From assembly GCA_002361095.1 (NCBI GenBank), contig DERU01000042.1, positions 1-9,976 on the forward strand: a DNA stretch of 9,976 nucleotides, given 5' to 3'. Shown here piece after piece: positions 1 to 6,118 of this stretch (the stretch's first letter is position 1; every line of letters begins with the position of its first letter). The position numbers and the translations under genes were made by a program. The DNA is from Lachnospiraceae bacterium UBA3332 (GTDB lineage: Bacteria > Bacillota > Clostridia > Lachnospirales > Lachnospiraceae). The notes beneath the pieces are model-generated. The model saw only the letters and a list, made by a program, of their open reading frames with translations, made no database searches and was not told the origin of the DNA.

Positions 1-77
1 CTGGCCATGCCTGCGGATCCTCTGCTGCCGCTTCCGCCTGGTCCGCGTGCCTGTGACGCCGCAAGCTGCCGCCGCCT
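1..77. other. GC-rich edge sequence of unclear origin
   Basis: No frame here continues into the amidase that follows: its frame meets a TGA at 54-56, and the residues just before the conserved HGG read RRKLPPP rather than the hydrophobic stretch plus D-A-G expected. The segment contains a rough internal repeat (GCTGCCGC..CCGCCT at about 24-38 and again, shortened, at 65-77). The string CGCGTGCCTG at 44-53 recurs as an exact inverse at 9967-9976, the other end of the window. It may be part of a dispersed repeat, or an assembly artefact at a sequence edge. I see no gene in it. Confidence 0.45.
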
Positions 78-101
78 CATGGGGGCAACGACCCGGGAAA
101 G

Positions 102-638
102 GTGGGGACAAACGGCGCGCTGGAGAAAGACATTAACCTGGCTATCGCAAAGCGGCTTGCCGTATTGCTGGAGCAGTCGGACGTGAAGGCGGTTTTAACC
201 AGGGAAGATGACAATGGGCTGTACGACGCGGGAGCGGAGCGGAAAAAAGTACAGGACATGAAGCGGAGAATTGCGGTCATGGAGGAAGCGGAACCGGATC
301 TGGTGGTGAGCGTGCATCAAAACAGTTACAGCGGCGCTTCCGTGAAAGGGGCGCAGGTGTTTTTTTATACAGGCAGCATGCAAGGGAAGGAACTGGCGGA
401 TATTATACAGGAGCGGATGGTACAGGGGCTGGATCCCGGCAACCACCGGACGGCGAAAGCAAACGACAGCTATTATCTGCTGAAAAAGACATCGAAACCG
501 ATTGTGATTGTGGAGTGCGGCTTTTTGAGTAATCCGCAGGAGGCGGAATTGCTGGCGGATGTAGAATATCAGGAGCGGGTGGCGTGGCAGATTCACATGG
601 GGATATTGCAGTATCTGCATGAAAAAGTAAAAAAATAA
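102..638 (+). CDS. cwlD: CwlD-like N-acetylmuramoyl-L-alanine amidase, 5'-broken
   Basis: This is the C-terminal bulk of an Amidase_3 zinc hydrolase, which cuts the amide bond between muramic acid and the stem peptide. CwlD makes muramic-lactam in the spore cortex. Protein homology starts at 78, in frame before this GTG, as HGG-NDPGKVG. Further zinc/catalytic candidates follow, counted from the GTG: E8 (LEKD), H72 (VSVHQN) and E138 (VECGFLSN). A full CwlD is about 235 residues with an N-terminal membrane or signal segment. Here that segment and the D-A-G before the first zinc histidine are missing, replaced by unrelated sequence with an in-frame stop at 54-56. A protein starting at GTG 102 would lack the first zinc ligand and an export signal, so it is unlikely to be active. 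It may be a real pseudogene or an intact gene cut by a misassembly. It ends with a lysine-rich tail and is separated from the next gene by 285 bases, so it is not part of the sulfatase operon. Confidence 0.75.
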   Translation: MGTNGALEKDINLAIAKRLAVLLEQSDVKAVLTREDDNGLYDAGAERKKVQDMKRRIAVMEEAEPDLVVSVHQNSYSGASVKGAQVFFYTGSMQGKELADIIQERMVQGLDPGNHRTAKANDSYYLLKKTSKPIVIVECGFLSNPQEAELLADVEYQERVAWQIHMGILQYLHEKVKK

Positions 639-718
639 AGGGAAGATGTTCCTGTATCGGCAGAATGCATATTCTTTTGTCGTCCACTGTTCCGTTTTGG
701 CCGGGTGAAAAAAGAGCA

Positions 719-788
719 GCCGGAGGCGTCTGTCTTCATGTTTCGGAAAAAGAGAGGGCGGCTCCTCCGGCAGGCCCGGCCGGGCTTT
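719..788. repeat. Inverted repeats between amidase and sulfatase operon
   Basis: GCCGGAGG at 719-726 is the exact inverse of CCTCCGGC at 764-771, giving 8-bp arms around a 37-base loop. Right after it, GCCCGGCCGGGC at 774-785 is a perfect 12-bp palindrome. Read as RNA it gives a short stem (4 GC pairs, plus G-U and A-U pairs at 772-787) followed by UUGUGGUAAUUUU. This could be a weak terminator for the amidase transcript, but the U-tract is poor. It may equally be a relic of a GC-rich repeat. No other clear terminator lies between 639 and 797. Confidence 0.35.
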
Positions 789-797
789 GTGGTAATT

Positions 798-866
798 TTA
801 CATATTGCAAATAAATTACATATTTGGACAGGCAAAGCGTCACATATTCCCGGAGAATCACAAATT
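798..866 (+). promoter_or_regulatory. Four tandem operator half-sites, candidate AraC-type binding region
   Basis: Four related 9-mers lie in the same orientation: TTACATATT at 798-806, TTACATATT at 816-824, TCACATATT at 840-848 and TCACAAATT at 858-866. Within each pair the spacer is exactly 9 bases (18-bp period), and the pairs are separated by 15 bases. The last unit overlaps the -35 box by two bases. AraC-family proteins carry two helix-turn-helix units and usually bind direct half-sites about two helical turns apart, often abutting the -35 when they activate. The AraC-type protein at the end of this operon is the natural candidate ligand. The repeats are seen directly; the assignment is inference. 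A dyad, CAAATA..TATTTG (808-826), overlaps the first pair. Confidence 0.55.
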
Positions 867-893
867 GAAAACGGACGGTCTCTCTGTTATGCT
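865..893 (+). promoter_or_regulatory. Sigma-A promoter of the sulfatase/ABC operon
   Basis: TTGAAA (865-870) and TATGCT (888-893) are separated by 17 bases, the ideal spacing. This predicts a start of transcription near 900 and a leader of about 24 bases that contains the ribosome binding site AGGGAGG (908-914) for the ATG at 924. The -35 overlaps the last operator-like half-site, which fits an activated promoter. Confidence 0.6.
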
Positions 894-923
894 CGAAAAA
901 AGCGTGCAGGGAGGCTATTTTTT

Positions 924-2345
924 ATGGATCGAAAGGCAATCATTCTGATTACGTGCGATGAACTGAATAAAAACGTATTGGGCTGCTGCGGCGGGCAGGC
1001 GGTGGAGACACCTTGGATCGACAGTCTGGCGAGAGACGGCGTGGATTATGGAAACTGCTACACCACAAGTCCCTGGTGCCTGCCGGCCAGATGTTCCATC
1101 ATGACGGGTCTGTATCCCCATCACAGCGGCGCGTACAGCAATTTCCGCAAATGCGCGTTGGATAACGGACTTCCCAACCTGTTTACTTCCATGAAAAAGG
1201 GAGGGTATCACACCAGCGTTTTTGGAAAATGCCACTTTGCGCCTGTGCCATACGGGGAGACCCGGGCGGACCGGACCCTTCCTTATGATTCGTTCAAAAC
1301 TTATTATGAGAGCCTTGGAATCGAACATCTGGAACTGGAGGACGATAAGCAGGTTTCCGTCTGGTTTTACGACGATTACAGCAAGGAACTGGAGAAGGCG
1401 GGATATTTAAAAGCCTATCGGGATGCCGTATGGAATGAGTCATACCAAAAGGTATTTCCTTTCCCGGGGCCGTCCGAGTGGCATCCTGACGCATGGGTGG
1501 GGAGGAAAGCGGCGGAATATATCCGGCAGTATAATTGCGAAAAACCGCTGTTTGCCTGGGTTTCGTTCAGCGGGCCCCATTACACCTTTGACGCGCCGGA
1601 AGAATACCTTGCGCAGGTGGATACGAACCGGCTGCCGTCCAGAAAGCGCAGGGAGGGGGAACTGGAAGGGACGGACCGGATCCACCATGACAGTTATTAC
1701 GGAGGCATAAACGCCAATATCGACGGGAGCAGGACTGCGGAGGGACATGCCTGTCAAAATTATCCGGAGGAATATTGGAAACGGCTGCAGACCGCTTATT
1801 GTGCGAATGTGAAGCTGATCGACGACTGGGTGGGGGAAATCCTGCGCGCCGTTTCCGAAAAATACGGGGACAACGCGATGGTGATTTTTACGGCCGATCA
1901 CGGGGAAATGCTGGGAAATCACGGCTTATGGGGGAAACACAACTGCGCTTATGAGGAAGTGTGGAAAATCCCCCTTTTGATCCGGTATCCCGGACAAAAA
2001 GAGGGCAAAACGGACAAGAGGCTGGTAAATTCCACGGATTTTCTGCCTACCTGTCTGGATGTGGCGGGGATTTCCGTACCGCCCTGCGACGGACACTCCC
2101 TGTGCGATACGGGGTGGAGCCGGGAATATACCTTCGCGGAGGGAGAGGGATTTTTGGCGGTGACGGACGGAACCTGTAAATATGTCCATGTCCAGAAAGG
2201 GACGGAGAACGGACGGGAATTTTTGGATTTGGAAACCGACCCGGGGGAATTTGAAAACAAGGCCATGCTGGAAGCCTGTCAGGAAAAGAAAGCCAGGCTG
2301 CAGGAAAAACTGGTGGAGCATCTGCTGCCGTCGGTTTTGGCTTGA
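924..2345 (+). CDS. Type I (formylglycine) sulfatase 1, cytoplasmic
   Basis: A 473-residue S1-family sulfatase of the alkaline phosphatase superfamily, which hydrolyses sulfate esters. Visible motifs: metal-site Asp in ITCDE (D12), the maturation motif C52-L-P-A-R56 whose cysteine would become formylglycine, G-K102-x-H104, the GPH histidine H219, the metal motif D325-H326-G-E, and K338 in GLWGKH. The GKxH motif favours a sulfatase over a phosphonate monoester hydrolase. There is no signal peptide, so it should act in the cytoplasm on imported substrate. The ATG at 924 is chosen because AGGGAGG sits 9 bases upstream and the family fold starts immediately (AIILITCDE). The frame stays open further upstream, to about 705, but that stretch crosses the promoter and is not protein-like. 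It is the first gene of the operon, with permease 1 only 16 bases downstream. The activating enzyme (anSME-type) is not in the window. The substrate cannot be told from sequence. Confidence 0.9.
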   Translation: MDRKAIILITCDELNKNVLGCCGGQAVETPWIDSLARDGVDYGNCYTTSPWCLPARCSIMTGLYPHHSGAYSNFRKCALDNGLPNLFTSMKKGGYHTSVFGKCHFAPVPYGETRADRTLPYDSFKTYYESLGIEHLELEDDKQVSVWFYDDYSKELEKAGYLKAYRDAVWNESYQKVFPFPGPSEWHPDAWVGRKAAEYIRQYNCEKPLFAWVSFSGPHYTFDAPEEYLAQVDTNRLPSRKRREGELEGTDRIHHDSYYGGINANIDGSRTAEGHACQNYPEEYWKRLQTAYCANVKLIDDWVGEILRAVSEKYGDNAMVIFTADHGEMLGNHGLWGKHNCAYEEVWKIPLLIRYPGQKEGKTDKRLVNSTDFLPTCLDVAGISVPPCDGHSLCDTGWSREYTFAEGEGFLAVTDGTCKYVHVQKGTENGREFLDLETDPGEFENKAMLEACQEKKARLQEKLVEHLLPSVLA

Positions 2346-2361
2346 ACAGGGGGAGGATAGG

Positions 2362-3285
2362 ATGGGAAAAGGACAAAGGACGCCGGGAAAGTATAGGAGA
2401 AATTTTAAGCGCTACAAATACATATATTTGATGCTGCTTCCGGTTGTTTTATATTATGCGGTGTTTTGCTATGCGCCCATGGGAGGCGTGGTCATTGCGT
2501 TCCAGAATTTCAAACCGGCGCTGGGGATAGCGGGAAGCAAATGGGTGGGAATGAAGCACTTTGTAGATTTTTTGACGGGGCCGTTTGCATGGCGGCTCAT
2601 CCGCAACACCCTGCTGATCAATGTGCTGCAAATTATGTTTGCGTTTCCGGTTCCGATTTTACTGGCGCTTTTGATCAATGAGATTCACTGCAAGCCATAC
2701 AAAAAGGCAGTACAGACGATTAGTTACATGCCGCATTTTATTTCGCTGGTGGTTATGTGCGGGCTGCTGGTGACGTTTAGCCGCTCGGACGGGATTTTCA
2801 ATGATTTTCTTTCCCTGTTTGGGGTGGAGCGCTCCAACCTTTTGGGCAATGCGAACTGGTTTCGGCCGCTGTATGTGCTCAGCGGAATCTGGCAGGAAGC
2901 CGGGTGGGGAAGCATCATATATCTGGCGACCCTGTCCGGTATCGACCCGGGATTGTATGAGGCGGCCACCATCGACGGGGCGAGCCGCTTCCAGCGCATG
3001 ATTTATGTTTCGTTTCCGGGACTTTTGCCTATCATTATCGTGCAGCTGATTATGCGGATCGGCAATATTCTGACCACAGGCTTTGAAAAGGTGTTTTTGC
3101 TCTACAGCCCTCTTACCTATGAGACGGCGGATATCATTTCCACTTATATTTACCGGCAGGGTCTGGAACTGAGCAATTATAGCTACGGTACGGCGGTGGG
3201 ATTGTTTAACTCCGTGGTGAATCTGCTTATTTTGGTGCTGGCCAACCGTTTTATCGGAAAGCTGACGGGGGAAAGTTTATGGTAA
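2362..3285 (+). CDS. ABC sugar transporter permease, LplB type
   Basis: A 307-residue integral membrane subunit of a CUT1-type carbohydrate importer. A basic N-terminus (KYRRNFKRYKY) is followed by the first membrane segment (LMLLPVVLYYAVFCYAP) and about five more hydrophobic segments. The cytoplasmic EAA loop that docks the ATPase is clear: E200-A-A-TIDG-A, followed by the usual F-P-G-L-LP stretch. The start at 2362 is supported by AGGGGGAGG (2348-2356) five bases upstream. The reading frame is open earlier but only as an out-of-frame shadow over the sulfatase end. It follows sulfatase 1 by 16 bases and pairs with the second permease downstream. No ATPase gene is present, which is usual for this family: a shared MsmK/UgpC-type ATPase encoded elsewhere normally serves several such importers. 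Oligosaccharide import is likely; the exact ligand is unknown. Confidence 0.92.
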   Translation: MGKGQRTPGKYRRNFKRYKYIYLMLLPVVLYYAVFCYAPMGGVVIAFQNFKPALGIAGSKWVGMKHFVDFLTGPFAWRLIRNTLLINVLQIMFAFPVPILLALLINEIHCKPYKKAVQTISYMPHFISLVVMCGLLVTFSRSDGIFNDFLSLFGVERSNLLGNANWFRPLYVLSGIWQEAGWGSIIYLATLSGIDPGLYEAATIDGASRFQRMIYVSFPGLLPIIIVQLIMRIGNILTTGFEKVFLLYSPLTYETADIISTYIYRQGLELSNYSYGTAVGLFNSVVNLLILVLANRFIGKLTGESLW

Positions 3286-3292
3286 GGGGCAG

Positions 3293-3330
3293 TGGAATGC
3301 CCGCCAAAGCGGGCGGAGCGGGAGCAAAGG
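3293..3330. repeat. 38-bp direct repeat copy 1 with GC hairpin (REP-like)
   Basis: The first of two copies, 37 of 38 bases identical to 3359-3396. It contains a hairpin: stem GCCCGC (3299-3304), loop CAAA, stem GCGGGC (3309-3314), extendable by a U-G pair. It begins eight bases after the permease 1 stop codon. The compact GC palindrome in an intergenic gap resembles REP/BIME-type elements. Confidence 0.75.
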
Positions 3331-3350
3331 CTGAAAATAAATTTTCAGCC
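3329..3350. repeat. Central palindromic hairpin between the two repeat copies
   Basis: GGCTGAAAAT (3329-3338) and ATTTTCAGCC (3341-3350) are exact inverses separated by AA. As RNA this makes a 9-bp stem with a 4-base loop. It is followed by CCCCCC-like sequence and not by a U-tract, so it does not read as an ordinary terminator. Confidence 0.75.
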
Positions 3351-3358
3351 CCCCTGAT

Positions 3359-3396
3359 TGGAATGCCCGCCAAAGCGGGCAGAGCGGGAGCAAAGG
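3359..3396. repeat. 38-bp direct repeat copy 2 with GC hairpin (REP-like)
   Basis: The second copy, starting 66 bases after the first. The single difference (A at 3381 against G at 3315) falls beside the stem and turns a possible U-G pair into a U-A pair, so the hairpin TGCCCGC-CAAA-GCGGGCA is kept and slightly lengthened. It ends nine bases before the chosen start codon of permease 2. Confidence 0.75.
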
Positions 3397-3404
3397 GAGC
3401 GACA

Positions 3405-4280
3405 ATGAAGAAAAAAAAGCTGACGGGGGATCATGTTTTTGCCGGAATTGCCTATGGCCTGATGGGGCTGATGGCGTTGATATGTCTGTATCCCATGTGG
3501 CATGTGGTGATGGCGTCCTTTAGTGACCCCATAGAACTGATGCGGCATTCCGGCGTTATTTTAAAGCCGCTGGGGCATTCCGTGGAAGGATATAAGGTGG
3601 TGATCCAGAATCCCAATATTCCGCGGAGTTATTTGAACACGATCTGTTACGTGCTGGCGGGGACGGCGGTAAATATGTTTTTGACCACGCTGGGGGCCTA
3701 TGCCCTTTCCAGGAAAGGGTATTTGTTTAAGCGGACACTGACGCTTCTGATTGTGTTTACGATGTATTTTAACGCGGGGCTGGTTCCCAATTTCCTGCTG
3801 GTCAAAGGGCTTGGGATGTACAATTCGGTGCTGGCGCTGATACTGCCGGGAGCGGTTTCCACCTGGAACCTGATTGTGATGAAAACGGGGTTTCAGTCGG
3901 TTCCGGTGAGTCTGGAGGAATCCGCGAGGCTGGACGGGGCCAATGATTTTACGATTTTATTCCGGATTTTTTTGCCGCTGTCCAAAGCCACGGTGGCGGT
4001 TATGATTTTATTTTATGCGGTGGGCCACTGGAGTTCCTGGTTTAACGCCATGCTTTATTTGCGTGACCGCGCCAAATTCCCGCTGCAGCTGATCATGCGG
4101 GAAATCCTGATTTCCAATTCCGCCAACGGAAACGCGTCTGCGGATACGGATGTGATGTTTTTGCAGGAGGTGGTCAAGTACGCCACGATTGTGGTTTCCA
4201 CCGTTCCGATTCTGTTCATCTATCCGTTTGCCCAGAAGTATTTTATGGCGGGCGTCATGATGGGATCGGTTAAGGAATGA
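3405..4280 (+). CDS. ABC sugar transporter permease, YtcP/AraQ type
   Basis: The second membrane subunit of the importer, 291 residues. A lysine-rich start (MKKKKL) is followed by a membrane segment (GIAYGLMGLMALICLYPMWHVV) and about five further segments. The EAA-type ATPase-docking loop is E172-S-A-RLDGA-ND, followed by FRIFLPLSK. The C-terminus, KYFMAGVMMGSVKE, is typical of this subfamily. The start at 3405 is chosen because it gives the normal family N-terminus and has GGGAG a few bases upstream. The frame is also open back to an ATG at 3279 that overlaps the permease 1 stop (ATGGTAA) and has GGGGGA six bases upstream; that start would add 42 residues encoded by the repeat region (see findings). 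It forms a heterodimer with permease 1. Confidence 0.9.
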   Translation: MKKKKLTGDHVFAGIAYGLMGLMALICLYPMWHVVMASFSDPIELMRHSGVILKPLGHSVEGYKVVIQNPNIPRSYLNTICYVLAGTAVNMFLTTLGAYALSRKGYLFKRTLTLLIVFTMYFNAGLVPNFLLVKGLGMYNSVLALILPGAVSTWNLIVMKTGFQSVPVSLEESARLDGANDFTILFRIFLPLSKATVAVMILFYAVGHWSSWFNAMLYLRDRAKFPLQLIMREILISNSANGNASADTDVMFLQEVVKYATIVVSTVPILFIYPFAQKYFMAGVMMGSVKE

Positions 4281-4285
4281 ACGGC

Positions 4286-4314
4286 TTGTGTCCGGGAATG
4301 CTACAGATTATAAA
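4286..4314 (+). promoter_or_regulatory. Possible internal promoter before the binding-protein gene
   Basis: TTGTGT (4286-4291) and TATAAA (4309-4314) are 17 bases apart. The -10 is good and the -35 poor. It lies in the 133-base gap between permease 2 and the binding protein, which is long for this operon. A separate promoter would let the binding protein be made in excess of the permeases. The leader after it (about 4321-4413) holds short GC inverted repeats (CGGC..GCCG, 4329-4345) and ACGGTT at 4362-4367 and 4381-4386. Confidence 0.3.
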
Positions 4315-4357
4315 AGAATGCAGCAGTCCGGCTGAATCCGGGCCGTTGTCATAAATT

Positions 4358-4372
4358 TGTAACGGTTCAGAC
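4358..4372 (+). repeat. TGTAACRGTTCAG motif, copy 1
   Basis: TGTAACGGTTCAGAC here matches TGTAACAGTTCAGTC at 9925-9939 in 13 of 15 bases and in the same orientation. Both copies lie in intergenic sequence. Function unknown; similarity is not seen to extend beyond the core. Confidence 0.4.
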
Positions 4373-4413
4373 TTATCTGCACGGTTACGCCAATCTAACA
4401 AGGAGGGAAACAA

Positions 4414-6048
4414 ATGAAAAAAAAGAGGGTCGTCAGTCTGGTACTGGCAATGGCGATGCTGGGTCTTACGGCCTGCGGAAATGCGCAGGAGGAGCCGGCA
4501 AAGCAGGGAACGGAAAAACAGGAGGCGGAAACGACGGTAGATACACAGGCCGCCGCGCAGCCGGAGCAGGAAGCGGAGGGCGCCGGCGGGGAGACGGTGA
4601 AGCTGACGTACTGGGTGCCGATACACGCGGGCGCATCTAAGTACATCTCAAGTTATAACGAAAACACCGCCTACCAGGAAGCGATGAAAAGACTGGGGAT
4701 TGAAATCGAATTCATCCATCCCGCCATCGGGCAGGAACAGGAGGAGTTTAACCTGCTGTTTTTGGGGGACGAGCTTCCCGATATCATTGCCTATGCAGAC
4801 CACTATGTGGGCGGGGAATTCCAGGGAATGCGGGACGGCATGTTTTTGGATTTGACGGAGAAGCTTCCGGAATATGCGCCGGATTATTGGAAGGTTCTGA
4901 CGGAGGACGAGGAGTTTTACCGGGAGTCCACGGATAACGAAGGGCATGTGGTATCGTTTAACGCCTACAAGCCGGTGGGCGATCCGCCTTTCCGCAGATG
5001 GCTTTTGAATCAGGCCGTGCTGGACGAGTTGGGATGTGAAATTCCCCAGACCATCCCGGAGTTTGAGGCGATGTTTGACAAAATGCTGGAAAAGGGTATC
5101 ACCCCTTATGTGCTGGACCGGATGGGATATGAGGTACAGCTGATGGGCATGTATGATCTTTACATGAACGCCAATACCCGGTTTTATAAAGAGGACGGAA
5201 CCGTGAAGTTTGCGCCGCTGGAGGATGCCTATAAGGATTATCTGACCCTGCTGAACAAATGGTATTCCAAGGGTTATATTTCCAAGGATTTTGCGACCCT
5301 GCAGGGGACGGACATCAATACGCTGTTTGACACCGGACAGATCGGAACCTATTTGGATCCGATTGTGGCAACCTATAACCGGGGGCAGGCGCAGGGCATT
5401 GAGGTGGTGTCGGCGCCGTATCCCAGGCTGGAAGAGGGGCAAAAGCTGCATTGGAACGACTGCGATATCTGGCCGCGCATGAAATATAACGAGACTACGG
5501 TAGTCATCAGTAAGGACTGTAAAAACGTGGAGGCTGCCATGAAATTCTTAAACTACGGATATACGGAAGAGGGAATTGAACTGTATAACTGGGGTGTGGA
5601 AGGTCTCAACTGGGATTGGCAGGGCGACCAGCGGGTTTACAACGATACCATGCTCAAAAACAAGTTCGGAACGGAAGAGGCCAGCTATATTTACAAGCTG
5701 CATTTTGCGCCCAAGCTTACGGGCCCCGATGTGGAAGTGCATGCGAACCTGTTAAAAAGCGAGGGCGCCCGCAACAGCCGTCTGATGTGGGCCGAGCAGG
5801 ATATGGAGGACAGTTCCATGCAGCTGCCGCCGTTCCAGCTGGATGAGGCGGATCAGCAGACTTTGGCGGATGTGGCCACACCCATCTATACCTATGTGGA
5901 CGAAATGACGCTGAAGTTCATTACGGGTGCGGAGCCTTTGGACAATTTTGATACGTTCCGCGATACCATCCGTTCCATGGGAATGGAAGATATCATTGCG
6001 CTGGAGCAGAAGGGCTATGACGCCTATATTTCCAAACAGGCAAAATAA
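4414..6048 (+). CDS. Lipoprotein extracellular solute-binding protein of ABC importer
   Basis: A 544-residue ligand receptor of the importer, anchored to the outer face of the membrane. The N-terminus is a classic lipoprotein signal: MKKKR, a hydrophobic core, then lipobox L18-T-A-C21. A charged, low-complexity linker rich in E, Q, A and T (about 22-65) follows, then the binding fold starting at VKLTYWVPI. It is larger than ordinary maltose-type binding proteins (about 400-450 residues) and fits the long LipO/YtcQ-like proteins that accompany LplB/YtcP permeases. AGGAGGG at 4401-4407 is seven bases from the ATG, the strongest ribosome site in the operon and suited to high expression. It lies between the permeases and sulfatase 2, so its ligand is probably the sulfated substrate of the two sulfatases; that link is inference from context. 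Confidence 0.92.
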   Translation: MKKKRVVSLVLAMAMLGLTACGNAQEEPAKQGTEKQEAETTVDTQAAAQPEQEAEGAGGETVKLTYWVPIHAGASKYISSYNENTAYQEAMKRLGIEIEFIHPAIGQEQEEFNLLFLGDELPDIIAYADHYVGGEFQGMRDGMFLDLTEKLPEYAPDYWKVLTEDEEFYRESTDNEGHVVSFNAYKPVGDPPFRRWLLNQAVLDELGCEIPQTIPEFEAMFDKMLEKGITPYVLDRMGYEVQLMGMYDLYMNANTRFYKEDGTVKFAPLEDAYKDYLTLLNKWYSKGYISKDFATLQGTDINTLFDTGQIGTYLDPIVATYNRGQAQGIEVVSAPYPRLEEGQKLHWNDCDIWPRMKYNETTVVISKDCKNVEAAMKFLNYGYTEEGIELYNWGVEGLNWDWQGDQRVYNDTMLKNKFGTEEASYIYKLHFAPKLTGPDVEVHANLLKSEGARNSRLMWAEQDMEDSSMQLPPFQLDEADQQTLADVATPIYTYVDEMTLKFITGAEPLDNFDTFRDTIRSMGMEDIIALEQKGYDAYISKQAK

Positions 6049-6069
6049 ATTGATTGTGGGTGTATGAGT

Positions 6070-6101
6070 TTCCCCGGAATGCAGGATTGCATTCCGGGGA
6101 A
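6070..6101 (+). other. Strong intercistronic hairpin between binding protein and sulfatase 2
   Basis: TTCCCCGGAATGCA (6070-6083) and TGCATTCCGGGGAA (6088-6101) are exact inverses with a 4-base GGAT loop, making a 14-bp perfect stem. The sequence after it is GTTGTCAGG, not a run of T, so full termination is unlikely. Such a structure directly after a binding-protein gene usually guards the upstream mRNA from 3' exonucleases or lets only some polymerases through. It ends six bases before the AGGAGG of sulfatase 2. Confidence 0.75.
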
Positions 6102-6118
6102 GTTGTCAGGAGGATGGG

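Noticed and set aside
772..799. Intrinsic terminator of the amidase gene
   Set aside because: The stem is short and the following tail (TTGTGGTAATTTT) is interrupted by G, so it is recorded only as an inverted repeat.
705..923. Upstream extension of sulfatase 1 to an earlier start at 705
   Set aside because: The extension runs through the operators, promoter and GC palindromes, lacks family similarity, and the ATG at 924 has its own AGGGAGG and begins the sulfatase fold.
924..2345. Sulfatase 1 as a phosphonate monoester hydrolase
   Set aside because: The GKxH motif (K102, H104) and the GLWGKH lysine follow the sulfatase pattern. Promiscuous activity on other esters cannot be excluded.
2182..2361. 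Upstream extension of permease 1 inside the sulfatase 1 gene
   Set aside because: It is an out-of-frame reading of the sulfatase C-terminus. The ATG at 2362 has a strong ribosome site and the correct permease N-terminus.
3293..3396. Possible CRISPR repeat-spacer unit
   Set aside because: There are only two copies, the repeat holds its own GC hairpin, and the intervening 28 bases are mostly a palindrome rather than a spacer. No cas genes are nearby.
4349..4357. TCATAAATT as a further regulator half-site before the binding-protein gene
   Set aside because: It matches one operator unit at 8 of 9 bases, but the position 18 bp downstream matches poorly (TCAGACTTA) and there is no second pair, so chance is likely.
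4648..5451. Long minus-strand open frame (267 codons) opposite the binding-protein gene
   Set aside because: It lies wholly antisense to a well-supported gene, has no recognisable domain, and is explained by codon bias of the + strand. The same holds for 6422-7225 opposite sulfatase 2.
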